A stretch of 15,084 nt of DNA from the NCBI GenBank assembly GCA_958430865.1, contig CAUDNR010001427.1, positions 1 through 15,084 of the forward strand, read 5' to 3'. The notes beneath the pieces were generated by a model. It saw only the letters and a program-made list of their open reading frames with translations, was not told the DNA's origin and ran no database searches. The position numbers and the translations under genes were made by a program. Below, in pieces: positions 1 through 7,200 of this stretch (within the stretch, counting starts at the first letter, position 1; each line of letters starts with the position of its first letter). This stretch comes from Entrophospora sp. SA101 (Eukaryota > Glomeromycota > Glomeromycetes > Entrophosporales > Entrophosporaceae).

Positions 1-527
1 AAAAAAAATTTAATACTAATATAAAATAGTCATAAATAACTTATAAAATTGTTTTTTGCCTTTAATTTCTTCCACCTTCAAGAAAACCAAACTAACCATA
101 TATTTTCTGAGAGTTCTCAATTTACTCTATCTTATGATGCTAAAATGATCTTAATAGAATTGTTTTTCATAAATAATTAGGCCTTTAAAGTCAAAAAGTA
201 TGGGTCTCTTTGGGAAGCTATTGTGCTATAACAAACAAGCTATTGACAAGTAAAAAATTGAATTTAAACGAACAAAAGCACAAGATTCTATTTATTTAGA
301 AGCATAAAAATTGTTTATTAATAATCTTGTATTCAATCCTTCCTTCAAAGTCTGTTGTACAGAAAACGTGCTATGTCGATCATATTAATATTAATATATA
401 TAGTAAAATCAGTAAATGTGAAATCTTGTCTGAATTGTTTTTATCAATTGCGTCAAAATCTTTGTGCAACACCAAGTACCAATAATAATAATAACAAATA
501 ATTGATTGATCAAAATAAAAAATATTC
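1..527. other. AT-rich non-coding stretch
   Basis: I see no gene here. The stretch is AT-rich with short homopolymers and a brief (AAT)5 run at about 481-493. No tRNA arms, splice-linked ORFs or transposon ends were recognised. Confidence 0.6.
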
Positions 528-549
528 TTTTTTTTTTTTAAAAAAAAAA
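528..549. repeat. T12-A10 palindromic homopolymer tract
   Basis: Twelve T are followed directly by ten A, which is self-complementary. The tract ends two bases before an ATG at 552. A nearly identical tract sits directly in front of the BTB gene at 5214. Such tracts exclude nucleosomes in yeasts; a promoter role here is inference. Confidence 0.6.
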
Positions 550-551
550 CA

Positions 552-650
552 ATGTCTAATAGAGCAGATATAAAAAGAAAAAAGAATTCAAAGACTTGGG
601 CAAGTGTCTATCAGAAGAATGGTGGTTCTTGCCACTCATCATCACTCTAG
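552..650 (+). CDS. Possible small ORF or first exon, 32 aa, unknown
   Basis: The ORF starts at an ATG in an A-rich context immediately downstream of the T12A10 tract and ends at TAG (648-650). The product is basic at the N-terminus (RADIKRKKNSK) and then Ser/His rich. Its 3' half lies in the first of two diverged 49-bp repeats, so the end may come from a repeat rather than a gene. It resembles no family I know. The start context is the only support; it could be a first exon, a gene remnant or chance. Confidence 0.18.
   Translation: MSNRADIKRKKNSKTWASVYQKNGGSCHSSSL
602..650. repeat. Diverged 49-bp repeat, copy 1, with hairpin
   Basis: This copy matches 702-749 at about 80% with an exact 100-bp offset at the left edge. 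It contains the stem GTGG-ttcttg-CCAC. Confidence 0.6.
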
Positions 651-701
651 TTCTTTTTTCTGAAAAGATAAAATAATGAAACACAAGACACATATGGTGG
701 T

Positions 702-749
702 AAGTGTTTATTATAAGAATGGGGTTGTTGCCCCTCGTCATCACTTTAG
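702..749. repeat. Diverged 49-bp repeat, copy 2, with hairpin
   Basis: Second copy of the 602-650 repeat. Its stem is GGGG-ttgttg-CCCC, so a T/A pair in copy 1 is replaced by a G/C pair here. It is followed at once by the TAA microsatellite. Confidence 0.6.
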
Positions 750-751
750 TC

Positions 752-752
<1 letters not shown>

Positions 753-802
<50 letters not shown>
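753..802. repeat. (TAA)16 microsatellite
   Basis: Uninterrupted TAA trinucleotide run of about 50 bp. It produces poly-Ile or poly-Asn shadow ORFs on either strand, which I do not treat as genes. Confidence 0.95.
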
Positions 803-1022
803 TTTTCCAATAAAAGAAAAATTCATGAAGTTAATAGATCTATTCACATGACTTGTTGTTGTCAAGTTATATCGAGTTTCTTGTGCCTGATTTATTTATT
901 TGGCAGGAGTTTGGATAAAGCATGGCTTCTATCCAGATATAATTGGTACATATATGGTCTATGAAATTTTTTATGGTGAAGTTTCATATGGCCATTTCAT
1001 CCTGATCCTGACAACTGTATTG
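803..1022. other. Non-coding spacer
   Basis: AT-rich DNA between the microsatellite and the first MITE. I see no convincing coding or RNA feature. Confidence 0.5.
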
Positions 1023-1030
1023 GTGAAGAT

Positions 1031-1110
1031 CAGAATTGGCAAATGCGCGGTCCATTTGATGGTCTATTGGTCCATCAGTTCTCAATGGACCAGTTAATTT
1101 GCCAACCCTG
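1031..1110. mobile_element. hAT-type MITE, 80 bp, copy 1
   Basis: The right end reads TTTGCCAACCCTG and the left end CAGAATTGGCAAA, an inverted repeat with two mismatches. The element is flanked by GTGAAGAT (1023-1030) and GTGAAGAC (1111-1118), an 8-bp target duplication with one change. Subterminal GGTCCAT and ATGGACC blocks face each other inside. CA..TG termini with an 8-bp duplication are hallmarks of hAT transposons. It has no coding capacity, so it is non-autonomous. It is older than the second copy, judging by decay of the left end and of the duplication. Confidence 0.85.
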
Positions 1111-1355
1111 GTGAAGACGATTTAAGATTGGAAAATTTGGTAATAAATTAGATGATCATATATTTTGAATTTTAAATAAAAAACAATACTTATTTCAAGG
1201 TGAAAAACTAGGTAAAGACAGAATAGATCTAATGCATATATCTGATATGCAAATATCCATTGGCTTATCGCAGAGCCCTCCTTGGATCTTTAAATATGAA
1301 CATACAACAAGAAATTTCAGGAATCTACAATTTTTCCAACTTTCATGGAATATAC

Positions 1356-1468
1356 CAGGGTTGGCAAACTGACTGGTCCATTGCCATTAATATAATACTA
1401 AATATGGTTATAGGGTTACACTAATGGACACAATGGACTATCAATGGACTACACATTTGCCAACCCTG
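1356..1468. mobile_element. hAT-type MITE, 113 bp, copy 2
   Basis: Perfect 13-bp terminal inverted repeats CAGGGTTGGCAAA / TTTGCCAACCCTG are flanked by an exact 8-bp duplication, GAATATAC, at 1348-1355 and 1469-1476. The inverted repeat continues imperfectly as GTCCATTG after a one-base shift. The internal sequence has repeated AATGGAC motifs, as in the 1031-1110 copy. Subterminal repeats of this kind are typical transposase-binding sites in hAT elements. It has no ORF. The intact ends and duplication indicate a relatively recent insertion by an hAT transposase encoded elsewhere. Confidence 0.92.
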
Positions 1469-1476
1469 GAATATAC

Positions 1477-1763
1477 ACAAATTAATCCAAAGAAATTTAG
1501 ATTTGTTAAAGAATTGGGAGAAATTACAAAATTCAACATGGAGAATGATAACCCTAAAAGAAAAAGATTTTGGAGAAGATGGTGATAATCATTGCGAAAC
1601 ATTTTCTCCTAAACGATTGGGTAAAAGAAAATGATGATTATCAATTAATACACCGTTTTTCATTTATTTTATTTAATTTATAATGTTTAGACAAATAGTT
1701 ATTGAGAATCAATGAATTGAATCATTAATTAAAACAATACCCTACAAAAAATTTAGATACTTA
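1477..1763. other. AT-rich spacer before Tc1 element
   Basis: No gene recognised. It ends in the TA dinucleotide (1762-1763) that would be the target site of the Tc1-type element. Confidence 0.5.
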
Positions 1764-1794
1764 CACTACCTGGAAGAAAGTATCTGGACGCACC
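1764..1794 (+). repeat. Left terminal repeat of Tc1/mariner element
   Basis: CACTACCTGG plus AAAGTATCTGGACGCACC has the form of Tc1 termini, which share a CACT/CAGT start and an AAAGT..GGAC core. It sits directly after TA. A related terminus occurs at 14930. The matching right end is absent. Confidence 0.65.
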
Positions 1795-1869
1795 TTTTTG
1801 ATAATTTCGCAAAATTTTGCATAGCATAAAAAAATTTTTTTACATCAATTTGTAGCCTAGGTTCTTACG

Positions 1870-2183
1870 ATCATGTGTATAAATTTTAATGTTTCTAGCA
1901 TCTACATAAAATTTTTAATTAAAAAAAACCAAAATGTAATTAAAATCACGATTTTCCTCTCAATTTTTTTACAATTATTAGAATTTTTTCAAAATATTGT
2001 GTACTAAAAATACATAAATTTTATATAAACTTGAAGCTTAGGTTCTTGAGAATATTCTTGTAATTTTTTACCATGTGTAAATAATTATTTAATAAAATAT
2101 AATAAATTTGAAAAAATTAAAAAAAAATTTTTTCAAAGATCTAGATTGATAAAAAATTTTAAAATGCCAAAAAATGAAAAGCT
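1870..2183 (+). repeat. 314-bp direct repeat, copy 1 (5' region of Tc1 element)
   Basis: Identical by reading to 3103-3416 (constant offset 1233, no indels). It covers the 5' untranslated part of the element and the first codons of the transposase. After a one-base difference at 2184/3417 the match continues to about 2189. Confidence 0.9.
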
Positions 2184-3122
2184 GACCAATTTACAACAAG
2201 CCAACATTTTGGGCCTCCATATGAGTAATAATAACCTTACTAAAATATCAAAGTTACTTAAAATTCCAAGAAGTACAGTACATGATACCATTACCCGTTA
2301 CAGAAATGCTGAAAGTTTGAAAAGTGCACCAAGAAGTGGTTGGCCCAAAGCAATAAATGAAGATGACCAAAAATTTTTAAAAGAACTTGTACAAACATAT
2401 AATCATAGAAGTGCAAATGAAATTAAAAACAAATTTGCTGAGACCACTGGTATTGAAGTTTCAACAAAAACGATTCGCAAAAACTTTCATGAACTTGGAA
2501 TTTTCTCTTGTATCACAGCTGTACAACCATTATTAACAGAGAAACAAAGGAAAAATCGACTGAAATGGTGTTTAGAAAGAAGAGCTTGGAAAGTTACAAA
2601 GTGGAAGACAGTAATATGGAGTGATGAATCAAGACTCAAGATTTTTAGGAATGATGAACCAAACTGTGTCTGGTGTACAGATGGTGCACGTTATAACGTT
2701 GAAATATGGTTCCTTCTGTTAAGCATGGTGGTGGCGGAATAATGGTATGGGAATGTTTTTCTGGAAAGGGATTGGGACCATTGGTTAAAGTTGAAGCTAA
2801 AATGAATTGCCTTGACTATATAAAAATTTTAGAAAATGATTTACTACCAACAATTGGAAAACAATTTAATGGCAGGTGTTATTTATTTCAAGATGACAAT
2901 GCACCTGTCCATACTGCCAAAGATGTAAAAAATTGGATTATGCAAAAAAAAATTAAAGTACTACCAGATTGGCCTTCTCAATCACCAGACCTTAACCCAA
3001 TTGAACATCTTTGGGCTGAACTTGAAAGGCAATTGAAAAAAAGAAATAGCCATCCTAAAAATCCAACAGAATTAGAGATTGCTTTGAAAGAGGAGTGGTC
3101 AAATCATGTGTATAAATTTTAA
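2164..3122 (+). pseudogene. Tc1/mariner-family transposase, frameshifted and C-terminally truncated
   Basis: The transposase would cut and paste the surrounding element at TA sites. The ATG at 2164 gives MPKNEKL; an in-frame TTG at 2146 is less likely. A paired-like helix-turn-helix spans residues about 10-48 (ISKLLKIPRSTVHDTI). A degenerate GRPR-type linker (APRSGWPKA) and a second HTH (STKTIRKNFHELGI) follow. The catalytic residues are Asp154 in WSDES (2623), Asp in QDDNAPVH (2895) and Glu in NPIEHLW (3003). I count 35 residues between the last two; Tc1 usually has 34. A one-base loss in the AAA at 2702-2704 shifts the frame between VE and MVPSVKHGGG. The protein ends at EEWSNH, and the final VYKF comes from the joined repeat, so roughly the last 25-30 residues usual for the family are missing. 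Confidence 0.9.
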
Positions 3123-3416
3123 TGTTTCTAGCATCTACATAAAATTTTTAATTAAAAAAAACCAAAATGTAATTAAAATCACGATTTTCCTCTCAATTTT
3201 TTTACAATTATTAGAATTTTTTCAAAATATTGTGTACTAAAAATACATAAATTTTATATAAACTTGAAGCTTAGGTTCTTGAGAATATTCTTGTAATTTT
3301 TTACCATGTGTAAATAATTATTTAATAAAATATAATAAATTTGAAAAAATTAAAAAAAAATTTTTTCAAAGATCTAGATTGATAAAAAATTTTAAAATGC
3401 CAAAAAATGAAAAGCT
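3103..3416 (+). repeat. 314-bp direct repeat, copy 2
   Basis: Exact copy of 1870-2183 fused to the 3' end of the transposase. It restarts the transposase 5' region and its first codons (ATG at 3397), then runs into unrelated DNA after about 3422. Its position where the right terminus should be shows a partial tandem duplication (unit 1233 bp, about 1.26 copies) or a misjoin. Confidence 0.9.
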
Positions 3417-3517
3417 AACCAAATATACCTATCTAAATAATTTTCTTTTTTTTTTTGGTAAAGCTATTCAAAGTATTAAATTTAATTGTATAATAATGTA
3501 TTTAATGATGTGAATAA

Positions 3518-3665
3518 TATTAAACGTTTATATATATATGTGTTAATGTCAACAAATCATTTTATTGCAACTTAACAATTGAATTGCTTTCCTCTAAAAT
3601 AAAATATACATTGTGTTTCATTGCAATGGTCAAGGTATTTTTTAAAAAATATGAGCAATGTGAAT
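3518..3665. repeat. 3' flank of BTB-TLDc gene A, similar to 5612-5735
   Basis: This block shares segments such as AAAATAAAAT, a TGGT(C/T)AAGG motif and ATGA(G/A)CAATGTGAAT with 5612-5735, in the same order with small indels. It shows that the duplication that produced genes A and B extended beyond their stop codons. The rest of 3423-3517 is AT-rich with nothing recognisable. Confidence 0.6.
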
Positions 3666-3803
3666 ACAAATGGTAAAGATGAAGTTCCTTATCGCCCAGT
3701 TGACAGTAATAAGCCTTTTGTTCTATTATATCTACTACCCCCTCTAATTCGGTTCTGTCTGATTAATTTTTATCAATTATTTGAAAAACTTCCAATTCAT
3801 TAA
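3651..3803 (+). CDS. Possible small ORF, 50 aa, convergent with gene A
   Basis: ATG at 3651 opens MSNVNTNGKDEVPYRPVDSN, a hydrophilic stretch that looks more coding-like than most intergenic frames here. It is followed by a Leu/Pro-rich tail that overlaps the end of gene A on the other strand. The equivalent ATG in the B flank (about 5711) hits a stop after six codons. It may be a remnant first exon or chance. I recognise no family. Confidence 0.15.
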   Translation: MSNVNTNGKDEVPYRPVDSNKPFVLLYLLPPLIRFCLINFYQLFEKLPIH

Positions 3804-5214
3804 ATCTACAACCATTTACTATATTGATGTTATCATAAGCATGTGAAACATTATAAATACTACTATTTGGATAAAAACGGATATCATAACCACCTCCAAA
3901 AGTAGGTAAATAAGAAGAATTACACCAAATTGCATATTCATTATTATTATTAACATAACTAAATTGAGCAGCATTAATGTCATTTCTATTATTTATGTTA
4001 AATACAAAACTTTCAGTTGTAGCTTTAAGTCCCCCCCATTCCAATTAAGTGGATTATAACCACCAACTATTTGCTCTGAATTTTGTATTTTGCCAACTAC
4101 AAAAGTTTTGTTGATGTTGCCACATTTTTTATGAAATATGTCTCCATCTAAACCATCTCTACTACTACGATATAGAAGTTTAAATTCATATTTGACTTCT
4201 CTGAATGAAGTGTATGGTGGATTTTTTTTATCAATCCAACTTGCAAAAGGCAATGTTAACATTTGGTTAATTATTACTGATTCAAGTTCTGGAAATATTG
4301 CTTTAATCCCTTGGTTTCTTGATGCTAATAAATTCAATGTTTGTCGTTTACCAAAAAGTAGATAATAATTTAATAGAGTTACCCAAAAATCATGGGAAAA
4401 CAGTTTCTTAAAAGATAAAAATCCTCATTAGAAATATCCTGGAATCGAATTAAAGAAAATAATTCTTTTAAAGTGTTCCTTAAATCAGTAAAATTTTGTT
4501 CTGACCATGCTTTAATATAGTTTATATTATTAATTTCTGGATGCTTGGCTAGTCCCCATTTAAGAATACTTTCCCAAATAATTGTTCTATCAACATAAAA
4601 ATCATCTCTTTCAAATATAGCTAATAAAATTGATTTTTCCAATAATTCAAATTCACTTGACCCAAATAAATTATCACTAGAATCACAAAATTTTTTAAGA
4701 TAAATATTTTTCAATTCCTTAAATTTTTCTCCATTAGAGTAGATTGATCTTAGAACTTTAATTGTATTTTCTTTAATGTAATTCTCATGATTTTTAATAA
4801 AGTACTTTAATGTGTGTTTGTAAAATGGTTCAAGGCCAAACTCATCAGCTGAAATCAATAATTGCAATACATCTGCTCCATTAAACTCATCTAATTCAAT
4901 TTTACAAGTATATAAAAATCTTTTAAATATAAAATATTAATATTATTAATAATATAATAAACTTACTTAAGTATTGTCTTAAAGGCCAATTCATTAAGAT
5001 TTGCTTTCTCAATGATAAAATAACCATTTTCTTTTTTTGCATTCATTAATGCATTTTGAAAAAAAGGACAATGTGCAGATATAATTGATGAATGTGCATG
5101 AACTTCTTTAATATTTGGTTCTACACCAACATAAATTTTTACATCATAGAAATCTTCTGTATTTAATAATCTTTCATTTTCGTTAAAATAAATTTCAAAG
5201 ATAGTTGAATCCAT
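3763..5214 (-). pseudogene. BTB-BACK-TLDc protein gene A, disrupted
   Basis: Exon 1 (5214-4967) encodes a BTB/POZ domain: DVKIYVG, a HAHSSIIS segment and ELAFKTILK. A 47-nt intron separates it from exon 2, which completes the BTB (FLYTCKIELDEF), has a BACK-like helical region (ISADEFGL; IWESILKWGLAKHPE) and then a TLDc domain (YEFKLLYRSSRDG, VGGYNPLNWNG, AQFSYVNN, ELEVFQIIDKN). BTB-BACK proteins usually serve as Cullin-3 adaptors, and TLDc is linked to oxidation resistance and V-ATPase contact; the role here is unknown. The coding path breaks at about 4414 (13-nt deletion against gene B), hits TAA at 4379-4381, and shifts again in the C7 run at 4031-4037. As read, only a 262-aa BTB-BACK product could be made. 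The start ATG lies at the end of a T/A tract. Confidence 0.88.
4920..4966 (-). other. Short GT-AG intron in BTB-TLDc gene A
   Basis: The donor GTAAGT follows CTTAA, and the acceptor AAAAG precedes ATTTTTATATACT. Removing these 47 nt joins ..TILK to FLYTCKIELDEF and restores the conserved end of the BTB domain in frame. The intron is almost pure A/T. The AAG acceptor is less common than TAG or CAG but fits the protein alignment best. Confidence 0.75.
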
Positions 5215-5236
5215 TTTTTTTTTTTAAAAAAAAAAA
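5214..5236. promoter_or_regulatory. T/A homopolymer tract at start codon of gene A
   Basis: Read on the minus strand this is T11 followed by A12, whose last A is the A of the start codon. It is the same arrangement as at 528-549. An A-rich leader before ATG favours initiation in many fungi, and T-tracts are common promoter elements; both roles are inferred. Confidence 0.4.
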
Positions 5237-5924
5237 TTTGATAATCCCCAAAAATAATAAGTAAACGTAGTTACACAAAACAATTTCAGGGAGTAGTATA
5301 TATTTGTTATATTATTATTTATAGTTTTTTAACGTATTGACCTTGTGGTTTTTATCTATAATAATATACTATGGAAATTTTGTTTCAAATTTTAATTTTG
5401 TGATTTGGTTGGGTAATGATTGATTGGCATCACAAAATGTGACGTGATGACCAAATTAAATAGTTCCGAGTTGCACAATCAATTAAAGTTTATTTTATGA
5501 ATCTGATGGGATAAAGCACATGATATCGTGTGATTGCATTGCAAAGTTACTATATTTTTTGTAGTTCTGGAAATTGTTCATAGTAGATCTACAAACTTAA
5601 TAAATTTTAATAATGTATTTAAACATGTTAACATTAATGTCAATTTAACTTAATACCATAACTCAAAAATAAAATGTAGATTATGTTTTGGTTAAGGCAT
5701 TTTTAAAACATGAACAATGTGAATGCAAGATAAATGAATTAGGTTAACAATCAATTATTCACCAACATGTAGTTATACATACTCATATTTTTTATTTATA
5801 AAATTTATTTGAGAGGATTGATAAAAAGGTAAGAAGAGAAAAAGAATTCAATTACAAAAGTTATAAATTAACAACAAGAATTTGGTAAAAATATAAACTT
5901 GTTTATAAAGTATTTTTGATTATT
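5237..5924. other. Spacer between BTB-TLDc genes A and B
   Basis: This should hold the promoter of gene A (right to left from 5237) and the 3' flank of gene B. The part at 5612-5735 is the counterpart of 3518-3665. No further gene is visible. Confidence 0.5.
5612..5735. repeat. 3' flank of gene B, similar to 3518-3665
   Basis: Diverged copy of the gene A 3' flank, on the same side of the paralogue. It lies about 190 bp from the stop codon of B, against about 100 bp in A, so one side gained or lost sequence in between. Confidence 0.6.
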
Positions 5925-6770
5925 TTAATTTTTATCAATTATTTGAAAAACTTCTAATTCATCATATTTGCTACCACTTACTATATTGATGTTATTATAA
6001 GTTGTGGGTTTACTATGAATAGTACCACCTGGTTGAAAATAAATATCAGAACCATTACCAAAAGAAGGAAAATAACTATGATAACAGTTAATTGCATATT
6101 CATTATCACTATTATTAACATAACTAAATTGAGCTGTATTCATATCATTTCTATTATTTATATTAAATATAAAACCATCAGTTGTATTTTTACTTTCATC
6201 CCCATTCCAATTAAGCGGATTATAGCCACCAACTATTTGTTCTGAATTTTGTATTTTTCCAATTACAAGAGTTTTGTTGATATTATCACATTTTTGATGG
6301 AATATAGTTACATTTAAATCATCTCTACTGCTACGATATAAAAGTTTGAATTCATATTTGACTTCTCTGAATGAAGTGTATGGTGGAGTTTTTTTATCAA
6401 TCCAACTTGCAAAAAGCAATGTAAGATTTTGATTGATTGTCAGTGATCCAAGTTCAAGTTTTGAATTTCTATGATTTCTTGATGGTAATAAATTTAAAGT
6501 TTGCTGTTTATTAGGAACCAAATAATTATCTAAAAGAGCTTCCCACAAATTATCAGGAAGAAGTTCTTTAAAAGGCACAACTTTATAACGAAAAACCTCA
6601 CTAGAAATATCCTGGAATCGAATTAAGGGAATTAATTCTTTCAGAGTGTTTCCTAAATCAGTAAAATTTTGCTTTGTCCAGGTTTTAACATAATTAATAT
6701 TATTAATTTCTGGATGCTTGGCTAGTCCCCATTTAAGAATACTTTCCCAAATTCCTATTTCCTCAATGTT
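5925..6770 (-). pseudogene. BACK-TLDc fragment, gene B, N-terminus lost
   Basis: An open frame of 281 codons runs without a break to the stop at 5925. It starts inside the BACK region (NIEEIGIWESILKWGLAKHPE), continues through DISSEVFRYKVVPFKELLP and covers a full TLDc domain (YEFKLLYRSSRDD, VGGYNPLNWNG, TAQFSYVNN, ELEVFQIIDKN). It is a close paralogue of gene A in the same orientation. The BTB domain and first exon are missing: homology stops at about 6767 and an in-frame TGA lies at 6777-6779 just beyond. A GTG or a downstream Met could still start a TLDc-only protein, but I see no promoter evidence. TLDc-only products exist in other eukaryotes. Most likely a 5'-truncated remnant. Confidence 0.85.
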
Positions 6771-7200
6771 GTGAGATCAAAAATTCCGTCTCACACAAAT
6801 CTATTGATTTGGTTATAATATTATTTATCCCTTCCTATGGCAGTATCCAGTTGTGTAATTCTTTGATTACTTTCTTTGCTTTATAGCTTTCAAGCTATTT
6901 AACTCTCTGCAGGGTAAGTTTTCTTACTTCCCGTCCGGTAACGTTTTCTCAGCAGTTGCTATGTTTTCTGCCTGAGCCGGAACGTGTCAATTATTATCCC
7001 TTCTGATAATAATCCCAGTATCTTCCCTGATACTGTTGTGTTATGTTCTGATGGTTCAGTGTTTCTTTACTGACCACACCTAGCTAGGGTTTCCACTTAT
7101 TTAGGCGTTGGCCTAATCTAAAATAAAAATAAAGAAAATAAAATTAAAAGAGAATTCACACACTATACTTATCAAAGGCGTCCCCCTGGTAAGATAGTAA
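6767..7200. repeat. Serial hairpin array at the breakpoint of gene B
   Basis: Short inverted repeats follow each other closely: GTGAGA/TCTCAC (6771/6789), GTAAT/ATTAC (6855/6866), ATAGCTT/AAGCTAT (6883/6892), GTAAG/CTTAC (6914/6923), CTCAGCAG/CTGCCTGAG inside CCGG arms (6948/6968), ATTATTATC/GATAATAAT (6990/7005), CAGTATC/GATACTG (7016/7029), GGTTCAGT/ACTGACC (7053/7069), CCTAGCTAGG (7079), TTAGGC/GCCTAA (7101/7111) and ACTATaCTTATC/GGTAAGATAGT (7163/7189). The middle part is more GC-rich than the surroundings. It has no ORF. It starts with TGTTGTGAGATC exactly where gene B homology ends, so it could be a transposon terminus or LTR, or a structured RNA. Confidence 0.6.

Larger units (their letters stand above)
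1764..3422 (+). mobile_element. Broken Tc1/mariner element with self-repeat at its 3' side
   Basis: The left terminus CACTACCTGG.. follows a TA. About 400 bp of 5' region and a Tc1-type transposase reading rightwards follow. The transposase coding stops short at about 3102, where the sequence jumps back to a copy of 1870-2183. No inverted copy of the left terminus is present near 3423, so the right end and its TA are missing. The element is therefore dead as it stands: frameshift, missing C-terminus and missing right end. Confidence 0.8.

Noticed and set aside
556..1097. Three overlapping ORFs (minus 556-810, plus 704-964, plus 900-1097)
   Set aside because: Two are poly-Ile frames through the TAA microsatellite; the third runs into the first MITE. 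None has a family-like sequence.
4138..4365. Plus-strand 75-codon ORF
   Set aside because: Antisense shadow of the TLDc domain of gene A.
6015..6245. Plus-strand 76-codon ORF, Ile/Thr rich
   Set aside because: Antisense shadow of the TLDc domain of gene B.
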